In this document: piece by piece, positions 51,120-59,957 of the stretch
Numbering within the stretch: the first letter of the stretch is position 1
Layout: each line of letters begins with the position of its first letter
DNA from: Gammaproteobacteria bacterium
GTDB lineage: Bacteria > Pseudomonadota > Gammaproteobacteria > Pseudomonadales > Pseudohongiellaceae
Assembly (NCBI GenBank): GCA_041395725.1
Contig: JAWKZW010000001.1
Location: 4,470,501 to 4,534,500 of the forward strand
Direction: 5' to 3'
Length of the DNA stretch: 64,000 bases
The notes under the pieces: model-generated
What the model was told of the DNA's origin: nothing
The model's database searches: none
The model's input: the letters and a program-made list of their open reading frames with translations, nothing else
Program-made: the position numbers and the translations under genes

Positions 51120-51551
51120 CTATCGATTCACGCGGTGGCAGCTTACACAGCCACCGGCTACCCGCCCCGCCAGGTAATAACTTGGCGGGTTCATCAGGGC
51201 GGCAATGCGGGCACGCCCCACTTCCACGACGAAGTTGCTCATATGGTCTTCCAGGAAAGGATGATTGGACCCCCCTTCCCCCGCCCGCAGGTTGGCACCG
51301 ATCCTTTCGATGTTACTCAGCACATCCAGCACTTCCCCCCGCTCGACCGGTTGCCCGGCTTCCGCCGGCACAAGGGCCATGTCCAGACGCTGCAGCTGAT
51401 AACCCAGCTGCTCCATACTGCTGCGTAATTCTTCGCCAGATACATAATTGAAATCCGGCGGATAAGTCGCCTGTCGTATCAGCGCCGCGGTATCTGCGCA
51501 ACCGCTTAACATCATCAATACAACGACGGAGACGAGGGTATTTCGCAACAC
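51120..51551 (-). CDS. Small lipoprotein with one C-terminal haem-binding motif
   Basis: About 143 residues from the GTG at 51549-51551, which has AAGGA nine to ten bases upstream and gives a classical lipoprotein signal (LVSVVVLMMLSGC). An ATG at 51602 is the alternative. The mature protein is mostly helical and ends GCVSCHRVNR, a single CxxCH motif at the extreme C-terminus as in cytochrome c'-type four-helix proteins. It immediately follows a gene of the same design (51610-52104). Function unknown; gas or redox sensing is possible. Confidence 0.65.
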   Translation of the reverse strand: MLRNTLVSVVVLMMLSGCADTAALIRQATYPPDFNYVSGEELRSSMEQLGYQLQRLDMALVPAEAGQPVERGEVLDVLSNIERIGANLRAGEGGSNHPFLEDHMSNFVVEVGRARIAALMNPPSYYLAGRVAGGCVSCHRVNR

Positions 51552-51609
51552 GGTAGAGTTTCCTTTCTGGAGTTTTCCAAGAGCCTGGTTCAGTCCCGGC
51601 ATAACCACA

Positions 51610-52104
51610 CTAGTTAACCAGGTTAATGACCGGAAGACCTGGGGCAAAATCACGATGGCAACTATTGCAAACAGCTGAGATCTCGCCACCCACCTGCAGG
51701 AGTTCCTGTTCACGGCGGCTTTGCGCAGCATTCAACGCACGGCCGGCAGCACTCGTAAGCTGCTGAGCATAACCCACAAAAGCGGCATCGGATGTCCACT
51801 CACCATCAAGGGGACCGGTGCCGGGAAAGGGTAACAGCGTTCCGCCCAGCTCCAGTTGCCGCGCCATCTGTTCAATTTCAATCCACTCTTCTTCGGTAGT
51901 GGGACTTCCCCAGGAAACAGCAAACAGAGGATCGGCTGAGTGATTGATCAGTGACTCCATGACCGCACTGGTGCTGGTCGGCAGGGTGTCGGTCTGTGTT
52001 TGAACACCTCCCTCGGTGCCCTCATCGGAGCAGGCGACCAACGCCACCAACATACCCGACAACAAAATTCTTCGCGTACCCCATACTGCTGTGCTGAAAA
52101 CCAT
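51610..52104 (-). CDS. Small lipoprotein with one C-terminal haem-binding motif
   Basis: 164 residues from the ATG at 52102-52104, with AAGGAG seven bases upstream; a longer in-frame extension is unlikely. Lipobox LVAC gives Cys25. A Thr/Ser-rich linker precedes a helical domain ending AVCNSCHRDFAPG, a CxxCH near the C-terminus. It resembles cytochrome c'-like proteins and forms a two-gene operon with the similar gene downstream, so the pair may act together at the membrane surface. Confidence 0.7.
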   Translation of the reverse strand: MVFSTAVWGTRRILLSGMLVALVACSDEGTEGGVQTQTDTLPTSTSAVMESLINHSADPLFAVSWGSPTTEEEWIEIEQMARQLELGGTLLPFPGTGPLDGEWTSDAAFVGYAQQLTSAAGRALNAAQSRREQELLQVGGEISAVCNSCHRDFAPGLPVINLVN

Positions 52105-52254
52105 TACCACACTCCTTGCGAGATTAACTCGCTGACCAGATACCAGACTCTTCATTCTGCGCTTCGACAGCTATAACAGGCAACGCCTGCCACCGCTTTG
52201 CTTGATACAGGTCAAGGAGGAACAGCAGCGGCCCGGCAGCGGCCAGGCCGTGTT

Positions 52255-53343
52255 TCACCGGTTATCCAGTAGCTGATAGATACGCCGCACCGCCCGCGGG
52301 TCCGCACCGGGCCCTCGCAGCTGGGGATAGTTAGCGCTGTGGTTGGTCAGATCTATCTGTTCAGCAGTCTGCTCGGCACTCAGCCCCTGGTCCTTGAGGC
52401 GCGCCACTTTGACCCACAGGTCTTCCAGGTAGGCCTGAAAATTATCGATGACCGCCCTGTCACTGAAGGGCTGCCCATGACCAGGCAACACCCAGTCGAA
52501 CTTCAGTGTCTTCAGGGCTTCCAGGGTATCAGGCCATTCGTCCACGTGGGCATCACCCATATAGGACAGGCTTGGCAGCATCATGTCTCCGGTAAAGACA
52601 ATCTGCTCCTGAGGCAGGTAGACCACAACGTCACCGCCGGTATGGGCCCGCCCGAGATGCAGCAACTGGATTTCACGGCTGCCCCGCTCAACTACCTGGA
52701 ACAGAGTCATTTTTTCTTCCAGGGTGATGTTGGGCGGCGTCGGAGTTACCTCCGGGATGGCATTCATGTAGTCGCGCTGGACACTCGCCCGCTCTTCAAG
52801 CTGGGCACGGCGCGCCGGGTCCTGCTCGGCCGCAGCCTGACGCTCCAGATTGGCAACCGTGCTGGGTACGCCGTCTGAAAAGCTCCGGAAAGTGGATTCT
52901 TCGAGCACATTGCCCAGTTCGCCATTCAGTTTCTGGCGCGTAAAACTGTGGCCAATAATTTCCACTTCGCGGGGAAACGCCTGATTGCCGTGGGCGTGAT
53001 CAAAGTGATAATGGCTGTTGACCAGATACCGGACCGGCTTGTCACTCAACACCGACAGTGAGTCAAGCAGGGAACGGGCTGCCGCGGGTGTGACATGGGA
53101 ATCCACGACCAGGGTATCGAACTCCCCTACCAGGACCATGACATTGCTCATGACATGCACCCGGCCGGTCCCGACGCCATGCCAGACGCCCTCGGCCAGT
53201 TCGGTAAAGCGGTGTGTATCCGATTCAACCACCCTGCCAGTCTGGGAATGGGCACTGGCCGCAAAGCCTGCGGCGATGATCAGTAATGCCGAGACAGCTA
53301 TAGATATTTTTATTAGAGATGAAGCATTTTTTCGTCGAGTCAT
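52255..53343 (-). CDS. Exported metallo-beta-lactamase-fold hydrolase
   Basis: 362 residues with a signal peptide (SALLIIAAGFAASAHSQ). Zinc ligands are in NSHYHFDHAHG (H-x-H-x-D-H), GRAHTGGDVVVY and VLPGHGQPF. The helical insert at about residues 150-200 (NLERQAAAEQDPARRAQLEER) is not found in class B beta-lactamases and is typical of uncharacterised exported MBL-fold proteins. It probably hydrolyses an ester or lactone in the periplasm; a role in antibiotic resistance is not indicated. Confidence 0.82.
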   Translation of the reverse strand: MTRRKNASSLIKISIAVSALLIIAAGFAASAHSQTGRVVESDTHRFTELAEGVWHGVGTGRVHVMSNVMVLVGEFDTLVVDSHVTPAAARSLLDSLSVLSDKPVRYLVNSHYHFDHAHGNQAFPREVEIIGHSFTRQKLNGELGNVLEESTFRSFSDGVPSTVANLERQAAAEQDPARRAQLEERASVQRDYMNAIPEVTPTPPNITLEEKMTLFQVVERGSREIQLLHLGRAHTGGDVVVYLPQEQIVFTGDMMLPSLSYMGDAHVDEWPDTLEALKTLKFDWVLPGHGQPFSDRAVIDNFQAYLEDLWVKVARLKDQGLSAEQTAEQIDLTNHSANYPQLRGPGADPRAVRRIYQLLDNR

Positions 53344-53803
53344 GGCCCGATCTAATCCTCGCTGAGGTTGTTTTCAAGTAGCGCATCGTACCTAAATTAT
53401 TGGCCCCAGAGAAGCTTTGCGGCGCCTGTCATCCGCTCAATCCATAACTTGTGGGAATCCGGCTGCCGCGGGGCTTCTGCAGCGGGCTGCAGTCCAGCCA
53501 GAAGTCCAACGGATAGTCTCAGGCCAGCCTGGTCACACCGCCACGGATGTCGAACGATACGCTGCGACGATGCGGGAGAAATTGGCGAAATTGACCAGCT
53601 GAGTCGTCAGCTCCCCCATCTCAACTTAAGAACTATTTGATAAAAGAATCTTATCTTATTGTTTTTTATGTTTTTATATTTTATGGCAAGCCTCTTGCTA
53701 AGATTCCTCACACAGACGCAGAAGTGACCAACGCCAAAAATTTTTGTAACCCGATTGAGACGGGAAGCGTCTAACCAGAAAGATTCTCAAAGGAGAAAGC
53801 ACA
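53344..53803. other. Intergenic region with sigma-54 promoter and possible gene remnant
   Basis: 460 bases. The left part (about 53417-53602) has a 61-codon forward frame ending GHTATDVERYAATMREKL, which looks protein-like and could be a decayed gene end, but I cannot place it. The right part is AT-rich and carries a sigma-54 promoter at 53684-53699 and a 5' leader of about 95 bases for the gene at 53804. Confidence 0.5.
53684..53699 (+). promoter_or_regulatory. Sigma-54 (RpoN) promoter
   Basis: TGGCAAG-CCTC-TTGCT matches the consensus TGGCACG-N4-TTGCW with one difference and correct GG to GC spacing of ten bases. Expected start near 53710. Just upstream, GATAA-AAGAATC-TTATC (about 53639-53655) is an inverted repeat that could bind the required activator. 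Confidence 0.75.
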
Positions 53804-54532
53804 ATGCGGGATTTAAACCATAATGCCAGAATAAGCACGGCCACCCTGCTGGCCCTGCTGCTCGGAGCCTATCTTTTCGGAACCGATGCCAGCGCCGGGG
53901 AAGGCCTGCGCGATATCAGCAAAGTGAACGGCCGGGTCGAAGTGGCGCCAGGCAGTCTCGTCGCCGATGTCTCTACAGTCAATGGCCGCATCGCCATTGA
54001 ACGGGGCGCCACAGCTCAACAGGTTAAAACCGTCAACGGGGGCATCGACATCGCCGACAACAGTGCCGTAGAACGGGTGAATACGGTGAATGGCAGCATC
54101 ACCGTTGGCTCCGACGTCAACATTGGGGAGCGGGTTTCGACCGTCAATGGCAGGGTTCATGTGGGTAGAAACGGGAAGGTCCGCGGCCCGGTGACCAGCG
54201 TGAACGGCTCCATCAGTCTCAGCGAAGGCACTGAAGTGTCCGGTGAAACGCGGGCAACCAATGGTGATATCCGGCTGCGAAGCGCCCGGGTAGGCGGTGA
54301 TATCGTCACCCAGAACGGCGACATCTCCCTGCAGGACGGCAGCCATGTGGCAGGTGATCTCATCGTGAAGAAACGCCGCAGCTGGTTGAATGGCTGGTTC
54401 GGCTCACACAACAAGCCGCTGATTCGTATCGATAGCAGCTCATCGGTGGCCGGGGACATTCACCTGTATCGGCGCGTCGACCTGGAAATTGCCGAAGGGG
54501 CGCAGGTTGGCGAGATTATTCGGCACTATTGA
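53804..54532 (+). CDS. Exported TVNG-repeat beta-solenoid protein
   Basis: 242 residues, ATG preceded by AAAGGAG. A signal peptide ends near DASAGE. Eight repeats centred on (T/S)VNG or a variant have Asn at residues 42, 60, 78, 96, 115, 134, 153 and 171, a period of 18-19 residues, as in a right- or left-handed beta-solenoid (for example STVNGRIAIERG, KTVNGGIDIADN, NTVNGSITVGSD). A basic segment (KKRRSWLNGWFGSHNK) follows, then a last strand-rich part. It resembles DUF4097/adhesin-like repeat proteins without a known role. Control by sigma-54 implies expression under a specific stress or nutrient signal. Confidence 0.7.
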   Translation: MRDLNHNARISTATLLALLLGAYLFGTDASAGEGLRDISKVNGRVEVAPGSLVADVSTVNGRIAIERGATAQQVKTVNGGIDIADNSAVERVNTVNGSITVGSDVNIGERVSTVNGRVHVGRNGKVRGPVTSVNGSISLSEGTEVSGETRATNGDIRLRSARVGGDIVTQNGDISLQDGSHVAGDLIVKKRRSWLNGWFGSHNKPLIRIDSSSSVAGDIHLYRRVDLEIAEGAQVGEIIRHY

Positions 54533-54622
54533 AGCAGGAGCGCCAAAGCGCAGCGCCCAGGCAGCCGACCAGTCCGGCCCCACCCGCACTGACCAGCCCC
54601 CTTCAATGCCACTGAGCACTGA

Positions 54623-55183
54623 CTATTCGGTTCGCTGATAGTGTCCCATCAACAGGCCGGTTGCCAGTATGTGACCTTCCATTGCTGCCAGTAACTCATC
54701 CTTGTTGAGCCCTTCGGGCAGATCCAGATCAGCATCCAGCGCATAAACCCGGTAATGGTAGGCGTGCAGCAGACCATCTACCGGAGGCCTGGGACCAAAG
54801 TAACCAGGTCGCCTTACCCCGCTCACACCATTGGTCACACCCTCCAGCCCGGGCAGATCCGGCGAAGAATCAGCCGGCATTCCGGCCGGCAGCCCCGGGG
54901 CGGAAGCCGGGATATTGTAGACCACCCAGTGCACGAACGGCTGCGACATCGCCACTACCGGGTCATCGCAGATCAGCGCCAGCTCGACAGTACCTGCCGG
55001 CAGATTGGTCCAGCTGATATCTATCGACTGATTATCCCCGTAGGCTGTGTACGCCAGGGGCACCGTGCCATGGTTGTCGAATGCACTGCTGGCGACCCTG
55101 ACCGTCTCGGGCGCGTCCGCGGCCCGCACCATACTGGCCAGCATCAGCAGGCCGGCCACTAGAATACCTGATGTCATTTTCAT
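54623..55183 (-). CDS. YbhB/YbcL-type (PEBP/RKIP family) exported protein
   Basis: 186 residues from the ATG at 55181-55183, with GAAGGA upstream; an earlier in-frame start would spoil the signal peptide (LVAGLLMLASMVRAADA). PEBP marks are DISWTNLPAGTVELALICDDPVV, VHWVVYNIPAS, the GVRRPGYFGPRPP segment and YHYRVYALDADLDLP. Bacterial YbhB/YbcL proteins bind small anionic ligands; the periplasmic YbcL affects host signalling in some pathogens, but the general role is unclear. Confidence 0.88.
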   Translation of the reverse strand: MKMTSGILVAGLLMLASMVRAADAPETVRVASSAFDNHGTVPLAYTAYGDNQSIDISWTNLPAGTVELALICDDPVVAMSQPFVHWVVYNIPASAPGLPAGMPADSSPDLPGLEGVTNGVSGVRRPGYFGPRPPVDGLLHAYHYRVYALDADLDLPEGLNKDELLAAMEGHILATGLLMGHYQRTE

Positions 55184-55277
55184 ACTGTGGGATTCCTTCT
55201 CGTTATTGGTAACTGGCAAACTATAGTGCCTGCCCTCACTGATCAATACGGCTCAACTGCATCTGAGCGTCGAACGG

Positions 55278-56909
55278 CTAGTCCGCCTGGGCCGCACGCT
55301 CTCTCAATCTGTACTTCTGCACCTTGCCCGTTGAGGTTTTTTCGATCGGGCCAAAAACAACCTTCTTGGGAATTTTGAAGCCCGCCAGTTCGGCGCGACA
55401 ATAAGCAACCAGCTCATCAACGCTCATCTGCTGGCCGTTTTTCAGCGTGACAAAGGCACAGGGCACCTCACCCCATTTCTCGTCCGGTGCTGCCACCACT
55501 GCCGCCTCCAGTATCTTAGGATGCTTGAATAACACCGATTCCAATTCCAGCGACGAGATGTTTTCGCCGCCGGAAATGATTATATCCTTGGAACGGTCCT
55601 TGATCTGCACATAGCCGTCCTGGTGCCACACGGCCAGATCACCGGAGTGAAACCAGCCACCGGCAAACGATTCCTCCGTGGTTGGTGGGTTTTTCAGATA
55701 ACCTTTCATTACCAGATTTCCACGCATGAAAATTTCCCCCATGGTTGCGCCGTCTTTGGGGACTGGTTGTAAAGTTTCCGGATCGGCCACCATCAGCTCA
55801 TCCTGCAGAGGCGCGCGCACACCCTGTCTGGCCAGCAGCTCAGCCCGGTCGGCTATGGACAGGTCGGCCCAGTTTTCCTGGGGCGCACACACCACACAAG
55901 GACCGTAAGTCTCGGTCAACCCGTAAACGTGGGATACGCTGAAGTTCATTTCTTCCATTCCGGCAATCACGGCCGCCGGTGGCGCCGCTCCTGCCGTCAT
56001 GACCCCGACCTTGTGCTTAATCCCCTGCTTCAGCGATTCGTCCGCGTTGATCAGTGTATTCAGAACTACCGGTGCGCCACAAAAATGACTGACCTGATGG
56101 ACCCGGATAGCCTCGAAAACAGCGTCGGCCCGCACATGGCGCAGACACACGCTGGTACCGTTCATCGCCGCCAGTGTCCAGGGGAAACACCAGCCGTTGC
56201 AATGGAACATGGGCAGGGTCCACAGGTAAATCGGATGGCTGGTCATATCCCAGCTCAAGGCGTTGGACACCGCGTTGAGGTAAGCGCCCCGATGATGGTA
56301 AACAACCCCCTTGGGATTGCCGGTTGTGCCGGACGTGTAGTTCAGAGAGCAGGCCTGCCACTCATCCTCGACCTGAAAGCAGGCATAGTCCGGGTCACCC
56401 TCCTCGAGAAATTCCTCATAGGTCATTTCACCCAGCAGCTCACCGCCCTCGTACGACGGGTCATCTATATCGATCACCAGTGGTTTGTCAGACAACAGCG
56501 CCAGGGCGGCCTTGATCGTTGCGCTGAATTCACGGTCGGTAAACACCACCCTGGCCTCAGCGTGCTCCAGAATAAACGCGATGGCTCTGGCATCGAGCCG
56601 CGTATTCAGGGCATTCAATACGGCACCGGGCATCAGTACGCCGAAATGCGCCTCAAACATTTCCGGCGTGTTGGCTGCCATGAAAGACACGGTGTCACCT
56701 TTACCAATCCCTCGCTTGCGCAGCGCCGATGCCAGCAGACAGCAACGCCGATAAGTCTCTGACCAGGTCTGGCGCCGAGCGCCGTTTATCAATGCAACCC
56801 GGTCCGGATACACGCTGGCGGCCCTTTCGATAAAGGAAAGCGGTGTCAGTGGAGCGAAATTGGCGGCATTGCGCTCCAGAGACTGCTCATAGATATTCGT
56901 GCTGCTCAT
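55278..56909 (-). CDS. Acyl-CoA synthetase (AMP-forming), DmdB-like
   Basis: 543 residues. The AMP-binding signature is SLNYTSGTTGNPKGVVYHHRGAY cut by the usual P-loop; GLTETYGPCVVC, GWFHSGDLAVWHQDGYVQIKDRSKDIIISGGENIS and the C-terminal Lys in KTSTGKVQKYRL complete the ANL fold. Its overall pattern resembles medium-chain and 3-methylmercaptopropionate-CoA ligases (DmdB), which act in marine DMSP breakdown, but substrate cannot be fixed by eye. No other dmd genes are in the window. Confidence 0.85.
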   Translation of the reverse strand: MSSTNIYEQSLERNAANFAPLTPLSFIERAASVYPDRVALINGARRQTWSETYRRCCLLASALRKRGIGKGDTVSFMAANTPEMFEAHFGVLMPGAVLNALNTRLDARAIAFILEHAEARVVFTDREFSATIKAALALLSDKPLVIDIDDPSYEGGELLGEMTYEEFLEEGDPDYACFQVEDEWQACSLNYTSGTTGNPKGVVYHHRGAYLNAVSNALSWDMTSHPIYLWTLPMFHCNGWCFPWTLAAMNGTSVCLRHVRADAVFEAIRVHQVSHFCGAPVVLNTLINADESLKQGIKHKVGVMTAGAAPPAAVIAGMEEMNFSVSHVYGLTETYGPCVVCAPQENWADLSIADRAELLARQGVRAPLQDELMVADPETLQPVPKDGATMGEIFMRGNLVMKGYLKNPPTTEESFAGGWFHSGDLAVWHQDGYVQIKDRSKDIIISGGENISSLELESVLFKHPKILEAAVVAAPDEKWGEVPCAFVTLKNGQQMSVDELVAYCRAELAGFKIPKKVVFGPIEKTSTGKVQKYRLRERAAQAD

Positions 56910-57153
56910 GTCTCTCGCCTACAGTGTTGCTGGTTAAACCACGTTTGCCCAATGATGACACGCTTTAAAATTACCAGTCCAGAGAACCCGCAAGGGGTTG
57001 GCAACGGCCTCAGCTGCAGTCAGCAGCTACCGCAGCCCGTTGGCCAGCCGGTATGGGCAGGATTCCGCTCTGCTCCCGTCTGCGGGCCGGCATGGTAGCC
57101 GATCAGCCGGCGATCAGTACCAGTCTTGCCTTTATGGGTTAAACTACCGCCCC

Positions 57154-58497
57154 ATGACTACCGAAATGTATAACACCGGATTCAAAAACCTGTTCGCGTC
57201 TTTCTCCCTGAGCGACAGCACCAGCACCGCCCGCCAGGCACTCTCCCTGCTGCTGTTGATCCGCGCTTCCGTGACCCTGCTGGGCGGGCTGGGATTACTG
57301 ATCTACCGTTTCTATTCCGGCGGCAGTGTCCCGGCGACACCGATGGCGCTGGTGTTTATCGGCATCTTTTTTTCTGTCCTGCTGGGAATATGGCGGCTCT
57401 CCGCTGCCAGAGTGATCAGCAGCACCGAGCTGTTCACGCACCTGATGATCGATGTCTTCTTTCTGGTCCTGGTACTGCTTACTGTAGGCGGGGCCAGCAA
57501 CCCGCTTATTTCCTACCTGCTGGTACTGCTGGCCGTTGGGGCAACCTTCCTTACCAGAACCCAGGCAAATCTGTTCGCCTTCGGGGGCATTCTGGTCTAC
57601 ACCACGTTTATCTGGCTGGACCTGCGCACCGACTCTGCTGAAAGCGACACCATGATGAGCTTTCAGATGCACCTGGTAGGCATGTGGGCAATCTTCGTTG
57701 TTTGCGCAATACTGATTTCGGTTTTTGTGACCCGCATGGCCAGCACCATCAGGGAAAGGGAACTGACCCTTGCCAAATCCAGGGAAAACGAAATGCGCAA
57801 TGAACAACTGGTGGCGATCGGCACCCTCGCGGCCGGCACCGCCCATGCCCTGGGCACCCCTCTCTCGACCATGTCGGTCCTGCTTGCCGAAATGGATAAG
57901 CTGAGCGTGGAGGAAGTAGGCAGTGAAGAAGTCAAGGAGGACATTTCCCTGCTCCGGCAGCAGGTGCAACGCTGCAAGAATTCTCTAAAACAGCTGACCG
58001 ACTACTACAACAAGGAATACGATAACACTGAAGACACCGTAGGCCTCGGTGATTTTGTTGAGAGCATCAAGGACTACATCACCAATATTCATCCGTCGGC
58101 AACCATTCGTTTCTCCATCTCTGAAGCCGACGCCGGGTCGCTGATGGCCAGGGATCCGAACATCAACCACGCCCTGATCAATATCATAGAAAACGGCATC
58201 AAGGCTGCCCGATCCGAAACCCAGGTAAGCTTTCGCGTCCTGCAGGATCCCGCCGATAGCGTCGAGATCTCAGTACAGGATGATGGACCCGGAGTCCCCA
58301 AGGAAGTGATGGAGCGCATGGGAGAGCCCTTCATTTCAACACGGGAAGACAGCATGGGATTGGGTATCTACCTGGCCAATGCCACACTGCAGAAAGCGGG
58401 CGGCAGCATCGAGATGTTCAACCGCAAAACCGGGGGTGCACAGACTGTTATTCACCTGCCACTCAGATCCTCTGCCATGAGCAGGACTGGAGATTGA
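57154..58497 (+). CDS. regB: Redox-responsive sensor histidine kinase (RegB/PrrB/RoxS family)
   Basis: 447 residues from the ATG at 57154. Six N-terminal membrane segments include the quinone-linked motif GGASNPLISYLL (residues 112-123; RegB has GGxxNPF). The H-box is GTLAAGTAHALGTPLSTM with His231, and QVQRCKNSLKQL carries Cys274, equivalent to the redox-active cysteine of RegB. N and G boxes are NIIENGIKAA and DDGPGVP. It should phosphorylate the response regulator encoded three bases downstream according to the redox state of the respiratory chain. Confidence 0.92.
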   Translation: MTTEMYNTGFKNLFASFSLSDSTSTARQALSLLLLIRASVTLLGGLGLLIYRFYSGGSVPATPMALVFIGIFFSVLLGIWRLSAARVISSTELFTHLMIDVFFLVLVLLTVGGASNPLISYLLVLLAVGATFLTRTQANLFAFGGILVYTTFIWLDLRTDSAESDTMMSFQMHLVGMWAIFVVCAILISVFVTRMASTIRERELTLAKSRENEMRNEQLVAIGTLAAGTAHALGTPLSTMSVLLAEMDKLSVEEVGSEEVKEDISLLRQQVQRCKNSLKQLTDYYNKEYDNTEDTVGLGDFVESIKDYITNIHPSATIRFSISEADAGSLMARDPNINHALINIIENGIKAARSETQVSFRVLQDPADSVEISVQDDGPGVPKEVMERMGEPFISTREDSMGLGIYLANATLQKAGGSIEMFNRKTGGAQTVIHLPLRSSAMSRTGD

Positions 58498-58500
58498 ACC

Positions 58501-59034
58501 ATGGACAGTAACCTGCTTCTGGTCGAGGACGACCCGGTCTTTGCCCGCGTCATAAGCCGTGCGCTCGGCCTGCGGGGTTACGCCGTATCCCATGCCGAAA
58601 CACTGGAGACAGCGCTCCAGCTGATTAACAATCATACGTTCCAATATGCCATCCTGGACCTGAACCTGGGCGGTCAGACATCACTTGAACTTATACCGGT
58701 ATTAAATGAGGAAAACCCGGAGATTAAAACCCTGATTCTGACCGGTTATGCCAGCATTGCCACCGCCGTGGAAGCGATCAAGCTCGGTGCCACCAACTAC
58801 CTGGCCAAACCGGCTGACACCGATGAAATACTTGCGGCGCTGCTGGAGAAGCCCGGCAAGGCAAACGTCAGCGAAGCCAACCAGGAACCCATGTCAGTGC
58901 GACGCCTGGAATGGGAGCATATCCAGAAAGTGCTGCAGGAAAACAATGGCAATATTTCGGAGACCGCGCGGCAGCTGAAAATGCATCGCCGCACCTTACA
59001 GCGAAAACTGCAGAAACGACCGGTCGCCAAGTAA
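58501..59034 (+). CDS. regA: Response regulator (RegA/PrrA/RoxR family)
   Basis: 177 residues, the compact RegA length. Receiver domain with acidic pair in LVEDDPVF, phospho-acceptor Asp53 (AILDLNLGG), and Lys103 (YLAKPAD). A short linker leads to a Fis-type helix-turn-helix (NNGNISETARQLKMHRRTLQRKLQKRP), almost invariant in RegA homologues. In proteobacteria RegBA controls respiration, carbon and nitrogen metabolism in response to oxygen. Translated with regB (three-base gap). Confidence 0.93.
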   Translation: MDSNLLLVEDDPVFARVISRALGLRGYAVSHAETLETALQLINNHTFQYAILDLNLGGQTSLELIPVLNEENPEIKTLILTGYASIATAVEAIKLGATNYLAKPADTDEILAALLEKPGKANVSEANQEPMSVRRLEWEHIQKVLQENNGNISETARQLKMHRRTLQRKLQKRPVAK

Positions 59035-59165
59035 AGCTCCGGCACTCCTGATCCAGCCCTTGTGATCCGCTGCTTCTGAAGAATGACCCAGGGAGCCTCA
59101 GCCCCGCTGCTTGCACAGCCCTTTGGCGATCGGGGCCCGTTGAGCCACAGCACGCGGTCTCGTCA

Positions 59166-59957
59166 TCACCGCCGGGTCAAAGGGACCTGGTTGAGGTGGC
59201 GACCACCATCGACGATGAGCGTCTCGCCGGTAACCACACTGGGGCCTACGATAAAATGCAGAATAGCCTCGGCCACGGTTTCAGGGGTTGCATTGACACC
59301 CAGTGGCGCATTGTCCCGATTACTTTGCATCACGGCCTCATAGCGTGCATCGCCCATTCCCTTGCGCAGCCAGTCACCTTCGATAAACCCGGGGCATATG
59401 GCATTGACCCGCACTTTCGGTGCCAGCACCCTGGCCAGTGACAGGGTCATGGTGACCATCGCCCCCTTGGAGGCCGCATAGGCGATGCAACTGCCGATGC
59501 CGTTGATCGCAGCGGTTGAGGCTACATTGACGATACTGCCACCGGTGGCCTGCTCCTGCATGACCTCGTTGACAGCCCGGGTCATCTGGTAGGCGCCGAC
59601 CACGTTGACGCCGTAAATACGCTGGAAGTCTTCCTCACTGAGTCCGTCAAGATTGCTGTGCTCAACAAACTTGGTGGTCCCTGCATTATTGACCAGCACG
59701 TCCACGCGCCCCCATTTGGCCAGCACCTGCTTTACCAGCGCCCGACAGTCCTCGTCGCGGGCCACGTTGGCCCCGGAAACAAGAGCCTCCACGCCGTGCT
59801 GTCGGCATTCCCCGGCCACCGCCTCAGCAGCATCCTTTTTGGTGCTGTAATTAATAACCACATGACACCCAAGCGAGGCGAGCAATCTGGCAGTTGCCGC
59901 CCCCACTCCGCTACTGGAACCCGTTACGATTGCTACCTGGTCAGTGAAATCTTTCAT
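59166..59957 (-). CDS. Short-chain dehydrogenase/reductase
   Basis: 263 residues from the ATG at 59955-59957 (MKDFTDQVAIVTGSSSGVGAAT); a 37-codon upstream extension is unlikely. The NAD(P) motif is TGSSSGVGAA, NNAG follows (LVNNAGTTKFVEH), and the catalytic Ser-Tyr-Lys is in VASTAAINGIGSCIAYAASKGA (YxxxK). The end GETLIVDGGRHLNQ is also standard. A 3-ketoacyl reductase-like enzyme with unknown substrate. Confidence 0.88.
   Translation of the reverse strand: MKDFTDQVAIVTGSSSGVGAATARLLASLGCHVVINYSTKKDAAEAVAGECRQHGVEALVSGANVARDEDCRALVKQVLAKWGRVDVLVNNAGTTKFVEHSNLDGLSEEDFQRIYGVNVVGAYQMTRAVNEVMQEQATGGSIVNVASTAAINGIGSCIAYAASKGAMVTMTLSLARVLAPKVRVNAICPGFIEGDWLRKGMGDARYEAVMQSNRDNAPLGVNATPETVAEAILHFIVGPSVVTGETLIVDGGRHLNQVPLTRR

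Noticed and set aside
53417..53602. 61-codon frame upstream of the TVNG gene
   Set aside because: The end looks protein-like, but no family, start signal or conserved motif can be named; noted only as a possible remnant in the intergenic entry.
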